Positions 55,583 to 64,000 of a stretch of 64,000 bases of DNA are shown here, in pieces (position 1 is the stretch's first letter; the number at the start of each line of letters is the position of its first letter). Both the position numbers and the translations under genes were made by a program. The notes under the pieces were generated by a model, which was not told the DNA's origin, searched no databases, and saw only the letters and a list, made by a program, of their open reading frames with translations. Source of the stretch: Ceratotherium simum simum (Eukaryota > Chordata > Mammalia > Perissodactyla > Rhinocerotidae); the NCBI RefSeq assembly GCF_000283155.1, contig NW_004454177.1:21106247-21170246 (forward strand), in the 5' to 3' direction.

Positions 55583-58500
55583 ATCTTCTTTGGAAAAATG
55601 TCTGGTCAGATTCTCTGCCCATTTTTTAATTGGATTGTTTGTTTTTTTTGTTTTTGAGTTCTAAGAGTTCTTTATATGTTTTGGATGTTAATCCCTTATT
55701 GGATATATGATTTGCAGATATCTTTTCCCAATTTGTAAGTTGTCTTTTCATTTTGTTGATGGTTTCTTTTGCCATGCAGAAGCTTTTTAGTTTGATGTAG
55801 TCCCATTTGTTTATTTTTTCTTTTGTTTCCCTTGCCGGAGGAGGCATATTCAAAAAGATACTTCTAAGATGGGTGTCAAAGAGCACACTGCCTATGTTTT
55901 CTTCTTGGAGTTTTAGACTTTGAGGTCTTACATTCAAGTCTTTAATCCACTTTGTGTTAATTTTTGTGTATGGTGTAAGATAGTGGTTTACATCCATTCT
56001 TTTGCATGTGGCTGTCCAGTTTTCCCAACACCATTTATTGAAGAGATTTTCTTTCTCTATTGTATGTTCTTGGCTTCTTTGTGAAAAATTAACTGTCCAT
56101 AAATGTGTGGGTTTATTTCTGGGGTCTCAATTCTGTTCCATTGATGTGTGTGTGTTTTTGTGCCAGTACCATGCTGTTTTGATTACTACAGCTTTGTAAT
56201 ATGCTTTGAAATCAGGGAATGAGAGGCCTCCAGCTTTGTTTCTTTTTTCTCAGGATTGTTTTGGCTACATGGGGTCTTTTGCTGTTCCATATAAATTTTA
56301 GTGTTCTTTGTTCTATTTCTGTGAAAAATGTCATTGAAACTTTGATAGGGATTGCATTGAATCTGTAGATTGTTTTAGGTAATATGGACATTTTAACTAT
56401 GCTAATTTTTCGAAAACATGAGCATGGAATATCTTTCCATTTCTTTGTGTCTTCTTTGATTTCTTTCAACAATGTTTTATAGTTTTCAGTGTAAAAATTC
56501 AGTCTACCTACCTCTTTGGTTAAATTTATTCCTAGCCATTTTATTCTTTTTGCTGTGATTGTAAATGGGACTGTATTCTTGATTTCTCTTTCTGCTAGTT
56601 TGCTGTTAGTGTATAGAAATGCAAGTGATTTTGTACCCTGCAACTTTACTGTATTCATTTGCAATTTCTAATAGTTTTTGGTGAATTCTTTAGGGTTTTC
56701 TATAAATAAAATCATGTCATCTGCAAATAGTGACAGTTTTACTTCTTTGTTTCCAATTTGGATCCTTTTTATTTCTTTTTCTTGCCTAATTGCTCTGGCT
56801 GGGAATTCCAATACTATGTTGAATAAGAGTGGTGAGAGTAGGCATCCTTGTCTTGTTCCTGTTCTTAGAGGGATAGCTTTCAGTTTTTCACCATTGAGTA
56901 TGTTAGCTGTGAGTTTGTCATATATGGCCTTTATTTTGTTGAGGTACTTTCCTTCCATACCCATTTTATTGAGAGTTTTTTTTTTTTTTTACCATAAATG
57001 GATGCTGAATCTTGTCAGATGCTTTCTCTGCATCTATTGAGATGATCATGTGGTTTTTGTTCTTCATTTTGTTAATGTGGTGTATCACATCAATTGATTT
57101 GCAGATGTTGAACCATCCTTGCATCCCTGGAATAAATCCCACTTGATCACGGTGTATTATCCTTTTAATGTATTGTTGTATTTGATTTGCTAATATTTTG
57201 TTGATTATTTTTGCCTCTATGTTTCATCAGTGGTATTGGCTTGTAATTTTCTTTTTTTATGTTGTCCTTGTCTGGTTTGGTATCAGGGTAATGTTGGACT
57301 CATAAAATGAGTTAGGAAGCTTCCAATCCTCTTCAATTTTTTGGAAGACTTTAAAAGGGTTAAGTATTAAATCTTCTTTGAATGTTTGGTAGAATTCACC
57401 AGGAGAGCCATCTGGTCTTGGGCTTTTGTTTTTTGAGAAGTTTTTGGTTACTGTTTCAGTCTCCTTAATAGTGATCAGTCTATTCAGATTCTTTATTTCT
57501 TCTTCAGTTTTGGAAAGTTGTCTAATTCTAAGAATTTATCTGTTTCTTCTGGCTTATCCAATTTGTTGGCACATAGCTTTTCATTCTCTTAAAATCCCCT
57601 TTGTATTTTTGTGGTATCCCTTGTAATTTCTCCTCTTTTGTTTCTGATTTTATTTATTTGAGTCTTCTCTCTTTTTTTCTTAGTGAGTCTAGCTAAAGTT
57701 TTGTCAATTTTGTTTATCTTTTCAAAGAACCAGCTCTTAGTTTCATTGACCTTTTCTATTGTCTTTTTTTTAGTCTCCATTTATTTCTGCTCTGATTTTT
57801 AGTATTTCCTTCCTTCTACTAAATTTGGACTTCGTTTGTTCTTCTGTTTCTAGTTCCTTTAGGTATAATGTTAGATTGTTAGGTATAATGTTAGATTGTT
57901 AGATATAACGTTAGAATATTATGTAGAAAATATTTGAAATTTTTCCTATTTCGTGAGGAAGGCCTGTGTTGCTATAAATTTCTCTCTTAGTACTATTTTG
58001 GTTATCCCATAGATTTTGGTATGTCATATTTTCGTTGTCATTTGTCTTCAGGTATTTTTTGATTTCTCCTTGGATTTCTTCATTAACCCAGTCGTTGTTC
58101 AGTAGCATTTTGTTTAATCTCCACATGGTTGTGACTTTTCTAGTTTTCTTGTTGTAGTTAACTTCTAGCTTTATACTGTTGTGGTCAGAAAGGACGCTTG
58201 GTATTATTTCAATATTCTTAAATTTATTGAGCTTTGTTTTGTGGCCTAATATGTGATCTATCCTGGAGAATGTTCCATATGCATTCAAAAAGAATGTGTA
58301 TTCTGCAGTTTTTGGAAGGAATGTTCTGTATATATTTATTGTCCAGCTGGTCTAATGTGTCATTTAAGGCCAATGTTTCCTTATTGATATTCTTTCTGGA
58401 TGATCTATCCATTGGTGTAAGTGAGGTGTTAAAGTCCCCTACTATTATTATGTTACTGTAAATTTTTCCTTTTACATCTGTTAATATTTGTTTTATGTAT

Positions 58501-58715
58501 TTAGGTGCCCCTATGTTGGGCACATAGATATTTACATGTGTCATATCCTCTTGTTGGATTGTTCCCTTCATCGTTATGTAATGCCCTTCTTTGTCTCTGT
58601 TACAATTTTTGTTTTAAAGTCTATTTTGTCTGATATCAGTATTGTTACCCCAGCTTTCTTTTTGTTTCCATTTTCATGGAATATCTTTTTCCATCCCTTC
58701 ACTTTCACTTCACAA
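55583..58715 (-). mobile_element. LINE-1 ORF2 body, 3.1 kb, antisense
   Basis: The longest L1 in the window. Reading right to left it passes through the endonuclease, the linker and reverse transcriptase, and the C-terminal part of ORF2. It lacks ORF1, the 3' UTR and an A-tail, so both ends have been lost or cut. Short tandem 19-20 bp repeats (TTAGGTATAATGTTAGATTG) occur at about 57858-57907. A Tigger1-type end abuts it on the right and a different L1M 5' region on the left. Confidence 0.92.
55626..58571 (-). pseudogene. LINE-1 ORF2 relic (endonuclease + reverse transcriptase), frameshifted
   Basis: Separate minus-strand frames cover successive ORF2 domains. 58224-58571 carries VGDFNT of the APE-like endonuclease. 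57911-58288, in another frame, carries RIDHILGHK and LSDHNS, the catalytic histidine region. 57589-57780 has [15 protein letters not shown] of the linker. 56668-56964 has TGTRQGC..SPLLFN and FADDMI of the reverse transcriptase. 56212-56664 has [11 protein letters not shown] and [14 protein letters not shown]. 55626-55997 is the region after the RT. Several frameshifts and stops separate them, so no functional protein can be made. Confidence 0.92.
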
Positions 58716-58836
58716 GTTTAAGCATAAATTTTATATGCACTTGGAAACCAAAAAACATGTGACTTGCTTTATTGTGATATTTGCTTTATTGAGGTGGTCT
58801 GGAACTGAACCACAATATCTCTGAGTTATCCCTCTA
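58716..58836 (-). mobile_element. Tigger1-type DNA transposon terminus
   Basis: AATTTTATATGCACTTGGAAACC, ACATGTGACTTGC, TTTATTGTGATATTTGC and TTTATTGAGGTGGTCTGG..GAACTGAACCACAATATCTCTGAG are the antisense inverted-repeat end of Tigger1 (mariner/Tc1 superfamily). A TA follows at 58835-58836, consistent with the TA target. Only one end is present. Confidence 0.88.
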
Positions 58837-58839
58837 TAA

Positions 58840-59030
58840 GAAAAATATAAAGATTATTTTTTACTTCTTTTTTACATAAAAGGTGGCCTAATATATACAC
58901 TGTAGTGAACCTTCTTTCCCTTTCTCCACTTAGCTGTATATTTTGGAGGCCTTTTCATATCAAGGACATAAAGATCTTCCTTGTTCTTTTTTATAGTTCC
59001 ATAGATTTCCACTGTACAAGTAGAAGACAA
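58840..59030 (-). repeat. possible L1ME fragment, antisense
   Basis: AAAAGGTGGCCTAATATATACACTG..CCACTTAGCTGTATATTTTGGAGGCC..TTTTTTATAGTTCCATAG fits eroded L1ME 3' sequence. Confidence 0.4.
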
Positions 59031-59697
59031 CATTTTAATTTTATTTTCTAAAGTGTGTTGGTAAATTGTGAATTTCCTTAGAAGTACTAATATCTCTTTA
59101 CAATATGTAATCTATCAGTGTTTATTCTCAGTTAAACTGTCAGATGTTTGGAGAAACTTGGAGCCAGCATGTTTTTCCTTCTAGAATTGTTTACATGTAA
59201 TATGTTTATTTTGAAGATAAAGAACATTTGTCATATTCTTTTTTGTATATTGTATTTTCCAGATGATCTCAGGGATTCCATAATTCTGACATCTTAGGAG
59301 AAAAAGAAACAAGCCAAGTCTAATTATGGAAGTTACAATGTTTAGTGTTTTTAATTGCAAGAAAGGGCTATGCAAGAAGCTTTTGGATGTTCTCTTTCCA
59401 CTTGCAGGAAAATGCCAGAATAGACTTTCCCTAGACTCCTGCCATAATACTTCTCTCTTCCTTGTTCTAAGGGCATGCTTCATGGAGCCTGCAGTCAAGT
59501 GCAGTCCATCTGAACCAATGCTGTGATTTGTTTGAGGTTTTCAGCAAAAAATGTTTTACAAGATTTACCAGCCCATGTGAATTAGTCCAACCTAACCACC
59601 TGATAATCAGAAATTGGAAACTTTTGGTTGAAACATAGAAAAAGCAGTTCACTTGCCACAAATAGGAAAACTGCAAAAGAAGAAACAAAAGGATGTG
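59031..59697. other. unassigned sequence
   Basis: No recognisable repeat or gene. Confidence 0.4.
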
Positions 59698-59703
59698 TCA
59701 AGT

Positions 59704-59712
<9 letters not shown>

Positions 59713-59734
<22 letters not shown>

Positions 59735-59932
59735 TTTATTTATTTTATTTTTTCCCCCCAAAGCCCCAGTAGATAGTTGTATGTCATAGCTGCACATCCT
59801 TCTAGTTGCTGTATGTGGGACTCGGCCTCAGGATGGACGGAGAAGTGGTGCCTCGATGCGCACCCGGGATCCGAACCCGGGCCACCAGCATTGCAGCGCG
59901 CGCACTTAACCACCAAGCCACAGGGCCGGCCC
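59713..59932 (-). mobile_element. ERE SINE, short CTAG-type, antisense
   Basis: Long T-run, TTATTTATTTTATTTT, CAAAGCCCCAGTAGATAG, TTCTAGTTGCTG, GGATCCGAACCCGGGCC and the GGGCCGGCCC head. Target duplication TCAAGTGTTTTTTT (59698-, 59933-). The unusually long uninterrupted T-run suggests a young copy. Confidence 0.95.
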
Positions 59933-59947
59933 TCAAGTGTTTTTTTA

Positions 59948-60428
59948 TTTCAGGAAAAAAGAGCTCTGTTTCTAGGTTTCTTGTCATCATTCTCACAGTC
60001 TATACTATGATTTCTGCATGTGAGTTTTACCACCTGATGTGAGAAAGGAAGGAAGCAAGATTATAACTTTCCCTGCTGTTTATACATGGAACCATATGGA
60101 ATTGATGGTGTAATTGAAGGTAGCAGAATCAGAGTAGATAGATTTGGTTTAGTTTAATGCAGTCATATTGTTAGGTCAAATAACTTGTAGAGAGTGTGAC
60201 ACAAAGTAGCCATTCAATAAACATTAGTAAATAAATAATGTCAAGGAAATTAAGCAAGGTGCTTTGAGATTCTCAACTTGTTAGATCTTGATTGGCTCAA
60301 ATGATGTGTTAAGACACTTATAGCCAACATACATCCTTTTTTCTCTTTTTGTTTTTATTAATGAAATCAAGATTTTTGCTGAGGGAAGTGATCCTATCCT
60401 CAACTCAGGGATAAATCCTAATTAGCCT
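59948..60428. other. unassigned, with a short MIR/L2 end at 60190-60240
   Basis: CACAAAGTAGCCATTCAATAAACATTAG resembles the common MIR/L2 terminus. The rest was not recognised. Confidence 0.4.
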
Positions 60429-60429
60429 A

Positions 60430-60832
60430 ATCCAGTTTGCCACTCTCACTTCCCTTGCAAGTGTTTGTCTAGGAATGGGCATGTGATATAATTTTGACCA
60501 GTGAAATATAAAGGAGAGGACTATTGTTTTTTTCTTGCAAAAAGTTTCCTCATATAAGAAGAAACTTTTAGGAAGAAACAGGCTTTTCCACTCCTAGATA
60601 TGTGACAGCTATTTCATCTGAGCTTGACTGAGGACAAAGGCAATTCTCTGAGGATGGCAGAATGAAAAATGCGACGCATTCACGTCCTTGATAACGTTAT
60701 TGAGCCCAGAATTTATCAACTTTGGAGCCTTGTTATATATCATTTTCGTGACATAATAAATTATCTATATTGTTTAAGTGGTGATTTGAGTTTTATTTGC
60801 AACCAAAAGCATCCTATCTAATACAGTATCTT
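60430..60832 (+). mobile_element. LTR-like element, ancient, subfamily unassigned
   Basis: GGGCATGTGATATAATTTTGACCAGTGAAATATAAAGG, GAGGATGGCAGAATG, GTCCTTGATAACGTTATTGAGCCC, CATAATAAATTATC with a polyadenylation signal, and CCAAAAGCATCCTATCTAATACAG match a common mammalian LTR-type repeat. I cannot fix the subfamily or the exact ends. Confidence 0.55.
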
Positions 60833-60834
60833 AA

Positions 60835-62245
60835 TAAGCTACATTTGAAAAAAAAGAGTGCTGATAATTCATTTGTGAAAGTGCAAATATTCAAACACAC
60901 ATTGGTCATGTAGATTTGATCAAATGGAGACTATACTTAGTTTTCATTTGATAAGTTATCTGAAGAAACATGGATTTTGAATTAATGTAGAATTATTTGA
61001 TGAATATAGTATTACAATTTCAGAAGTTATTCACAAATTTTGAAAAATAAAAGACACTGTTAGATAATGTTGTAATTCTCTGGGTGTTTCTGAATTACAT
61101 GCATCTTTCCAAACAACATAACTTACTTTCAAGATAATCTAAAAAAGTTGAAAGAGAACTCTTCATCAAGAAGAGACAGTTCATGAAATTTTGGAACCAA
61201 GTTTATGAATTCTTGGGTTAAAGTGGGATTTAACCCAAGTGACTATGTGATAATACCCTGAGATATGTTGGAACCGATTTACTCTGTGAAAGTATATTTT
61301 CTTATGAATTTACAGAACTCAAAACAGAGAGCTATTTCTATTGATGTAATTCTGAAATCAGAATTGAGTTCTAACTCGTGAACATTTCTATAGTTCTCCA
61401 GAGGAGTTCAGTTCAGTCTGTTATATATCACCCTTCTTATTGGTTAGTCATGGTTGATCAATGACTAGCACGAGGCCTATAAGGGTGGCAACAATCCTTT
61501 CTAAGAAATCTTCCTGGTTGAAATTCCTGTATATGACTTTTATGTCAGTGCACAGTTTCAGCAGCCTTGGGAATTTCACGTCCATTGTAATAGAATTATG
61601 ATTTACTTCTATAGGAGATTACTTTGAAAAGCAATCAAATAAAGTTGAGAAGGCAGCAATCAACGAGTCCATGATATTAGACAGGCAATAGACATTTGCA
61701 TGGAGGGCCAGAGACAGGAAAAATGTCTCTTAGTCATGACATTATTTGTTGCAAAATGCAATGAACTTACAAGCATCTTATTGTCATTGTGGGGGAAAGG
61801 TTTATAAAATTTGCTGGTAACCATGGAATGGTAAATAAAAATTAATTTTGCTGTTTCCGTTGTTAGTAATTGATTACGCCTAAAATGTCATTGATATTTT
61901 CTTTATTCAATGTGTTGTTCGTATTATTTTATTTAAATAAATATTATCATATATATGTTTATAAATCACATTAACAGAATCACTTGTGATTTCAGTTTAT
62001 TTTACCCTGTTTTCCATCAGTTTTTGTCTTCTTCAGACTTGAGGTTTTCAGGAATCTGACTTTTCTAGTTTGGAAATGCCTGCTGTATGTTGACTTTTTT
62101 TTGGTACAGTTTTTTGTGTTACTACCCAAAATCCATGTTTTTCAATAGTTTTAGACAATAAAAATGTTCCTAAAGAGTGTATATATACAAATTCCACTAT
62201 TGAAAAATTTGGATTCTTCCTCTTTATTTTTGCCTTCTGGATCTC
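60835..62245. other. unassigned AT-rich sequence
   Basis: 1.4 kb without a recognisable element. The short open stretches show no family features. Confidence 0.4.
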
Positions 62246-62249
62246 ATCC

Positions 62250-63095
62250 ATGTCCAAGACTTTGCATATCATGTCTTAGCAGATACCACCTGTGATGTTA
62301 TGATATAATAAAAAATATATATTTGGTCTTTTTCTCTAGTTCCTGGCGCACAACTCTTAAAACCTTTGAAATTTCCTGAATGATAGGAGTGAGAGGAGCA
62401 TCTTTTTAAACTCATAATAAGCCTCTTACAATCATACCTGGGTTTATGCTAATGAGATGACTCTTGAAGGAAGGAGGTTGGTTGCCAGAGGAAGCGACCA
62501 CGTTGTTAGAAGGTTAAAACTTTCAGCTTCATCCCTTGAGCTAGTCACCAGAAGCCAATGATTTAATCAATCATGCACATGGGTGGAACCTCCATGAAAA
62601 CCCTAAATGAAAGAGTTTGGAGAGCTCCCATGTACCAGCATGGTGGCGCACCCCAAAGTCCATGAGGACAGAAGCTCCTGAACCCAGGACTCTTCTGGAC
62701 CTTGCCCTTTGTGTCTTTTCACCTAGCTGTTCATTTGTATCCTTTATAATAAACCAGTAACAGTAAATAAATAGTAAACAAACTAGTAATAAGTAAAGTG
62801 TTTCCCTGAGTTCTGTGAGCCATTATAGCAAATATTGAACCTGAGGAGGGGGTCATGGGAACCTCCAATTTGTAGCCAATTTAGACAGAAGTGTGGGTAA
62901 CCTGGGGGTCCCAGTACTTGCGATTGGTGTTTGAAGTGAGGGGCAGTCTTGTGAGATTGTGTCCTTAACCTGTGGGCTCTGCATTAACTCCAGCTAGTGT
63001 CAGAATGAATTAAATTGTAGGACATCCAGTTGGTGTCCACAGAAAACTGGAGAATTGCTTGGTGTGGAAAACTCACACATTTGATGTCAGATTTG
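62250..63095 (+). mobile_element. LTR-like element, ancient, subfamily unassigned
   Basis: TGTGATGTTATGATATAATAAAAAATATATATTTGGTC, CCAATGATTTAATCAATCATGC, GAGAGCTCCCATGTACC, TTATAATAAACCAGTAA, TTCCCTGAGTTCTGTGAGCC, GGAGGGGGTCATGGG and GGTGTGGAAAACTCACACATTTG follow a dispersed mammalian LTR-type repeat. The polyadenylation signal lies near 62749. Ends are approximate. No retroviral coding sequence. Confidence 0.55.
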
Positions 63096-63905
63096 TTGTG
63101 AGTAGCAAAACAGTTTTCTCTTACCACCTAAATATATTTCTCTGACACCTTTACCTGAACATTCTATCAGTATCACAAATATAATATTCCTACAGCCCCA
63201 ACTAATAACTTGCATTCCTGAAAACCACTCCTCTATCTGATATTTCTCTTTTTTTCAATGTCCTTCTCATGATGACTCAGGATTGAAACTTCAGAACCAT
63301 TTTGATTTCATCTTCTCCTTTTCCTCCAGTGTATAATGTGCTGCCAAAATGCATTTTCTGCTTCAGGTGGTACTTGAAATCAATCAAACACCAAGCATTT
63401 ATTAAGCCCCTCCATTGGCTCATGACTATACCAGTGATAGTGGGGAACACACAAGAAACATTAAACTTGATGCAACAAAAGCACAGGAGATAACACCCAG
63501 GTGCTCTCACCAATTTTCTTGTCTGCCAGAATAAAAAGGACCAACAGTAGCTTGTTCAGCAAGTAGTCACCATATGCATAGATATGACACCATTTTTTAT
63601 TTAGCAGGGCTTATGAGTTAGATGCCTGATTTGCAGGAGGAATCTGTTCCAAGAATTTCAGCACTTTGAAAATAGGCATAAAGTGTAATAACAAGAAATC
63701 ACAGATCAAAATAACCCACATAGGTGGTCCATTTCATTACACGAAATATGTACTCATTTATAGTAGAGTTTAGATCTTGGATTGGGTCCATTAATCTTCT
63801 TTGCTTTGCCTGAGAAGATAATCATGGGTATGAATATGAGTAATATCTCTTCCCCTGCCCTGTCACCTCCCTGTGACAGCTTAGATTGGGTAGATAGAAT
63901 GCCTT
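63096..63905. other. unassigned sequence
   Basis: No recognisable repeat or gene. Confidence 0.4.
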
Positions 63906-63907
63906 GA

Positions 63908-64000
63908 TTTTTTTTTTTAATTTTTTGTTTATTGCAGTAACATTGGTTTATAACATTGTAAAAATTTCAGGTGTACATCATTGTACTTCTATTTCTGCAT
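63908..64000 (-). mobile_element. LINE-1 3' end, antisense, cut by the window edge
   Basis: T-run then TTTGTTTATTGCAGTAACATTGGTTTATAACATTGTAAAAATTTCAGGTGTACATCATTGTA, the 3' end of a comparatively young L1. The body lies beyond the window. Confidence 0.85.

Noticed and set aside
56678..57040. 120-codon plus-strand open frame
   Set aside because: Antisense shadow of the L1 reverse-transcriptase region.
1..64000. CRISPR arrays, bacterial operons, phage or plasmid modules
   Set aside because: Repeat content, base composition and lack of long reading frames show mammalian nuclear DNA. No regularly spaced direct repeats were seen.

Overview
This window is nuclear DNA from a placental mammal, most likely a perissodactyl (horse, ass, rhinoceros or tapir lineage). 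The main evidence is about 26 copies of the tRNA-derived SINE family known from equids as ERE. These copies carry the GGGGCCGGCCC..GTGGCTTAGCGGTTAAG head, a GGTTCGGATCC B-box and an A-rich tail, and many are bounded by clear target-site duplications (TSDs). Older placental and mammalian repeats (MIR, L2, L1M/L1ME, MER5A, Tigger, MaLR/ERVL-type LTRs) lie beneath them. No bacterial-style genes, operons, CRISPR arrays, tRNA or rRNA genes are present, and I found no convincing functional protein-coding gene. The sequence looks like a gene desert or the inside of a very large intron. I cannot tell horse from rhinoceros, or name the locus, from the sequence alone.

Layout. 1-8 kb: an L1 3' end, EREs, MIR and L2 pieces, an AT-rich tract, and a 5'-truncated L1 with TSDs at 6.7-7.2 kb. 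8-14.5 kb: two solo LTRs, six EREs (two of them head to head at 12.2-12.75 kb), a long sense-strand L2 interrupted by MER5A, and a telomere-like G-quadruplex motif. 14.5-20.4 kb: mostly unassigned DNA, broken by two EREs stacked on one target site at 17.0-17.55 kb. 20.4-27 kb: MIR, L2 and ERE clusters plus a 1.3-kb antisense L1. 27,296-28,138 is an 843-base assembly gap flanked by two EREs in opposite orientation. 28-41 kb: L2, MIR and ERE scattered in unassigned DNA, with one short unexplained open stretch near 38.7 kb. 41-48 kb: CA/TG microsatellites, old L1ME, a diverged MER5A-like copy abutting a full-length MER5A, and L2. 49-59 kb: a LINE graveyard with at least six L1 pieces in both orientations, including a 3.1-kb antisense ORF2 relic with recognisable endonuclease and reverse-transcriptase motifs, and a Tigger1-type end. 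59-64 kb: one ERE, two LTR-like elements, and the start of another L1 3' end at the window edge.

How the parts work together. The only former coding capacity is decayed LINE-1 ORF2. LINE-1 machinery is the known source of reverse transcriptase for tRNA-derived SINEs, and the ERE copies here show its hallmarks (A-rich tails, 10-17 bp TSDs, T-rich insertion sites). The order of insertion can be read from nesting: EREs sit inside MIR, L2 and L1M sequence, and an LTR splits an L2. I did not find an undescribed functional system. The most noteworthy observations are structural: stacked EREs with a triplicated target site, the paired self-complementary hairpin units in the ERE tail, a 51-bp duplicated segment 1.1 kb apart, inverted ERE pairs including one flanking the gap, and a possible L1 inversion junction.
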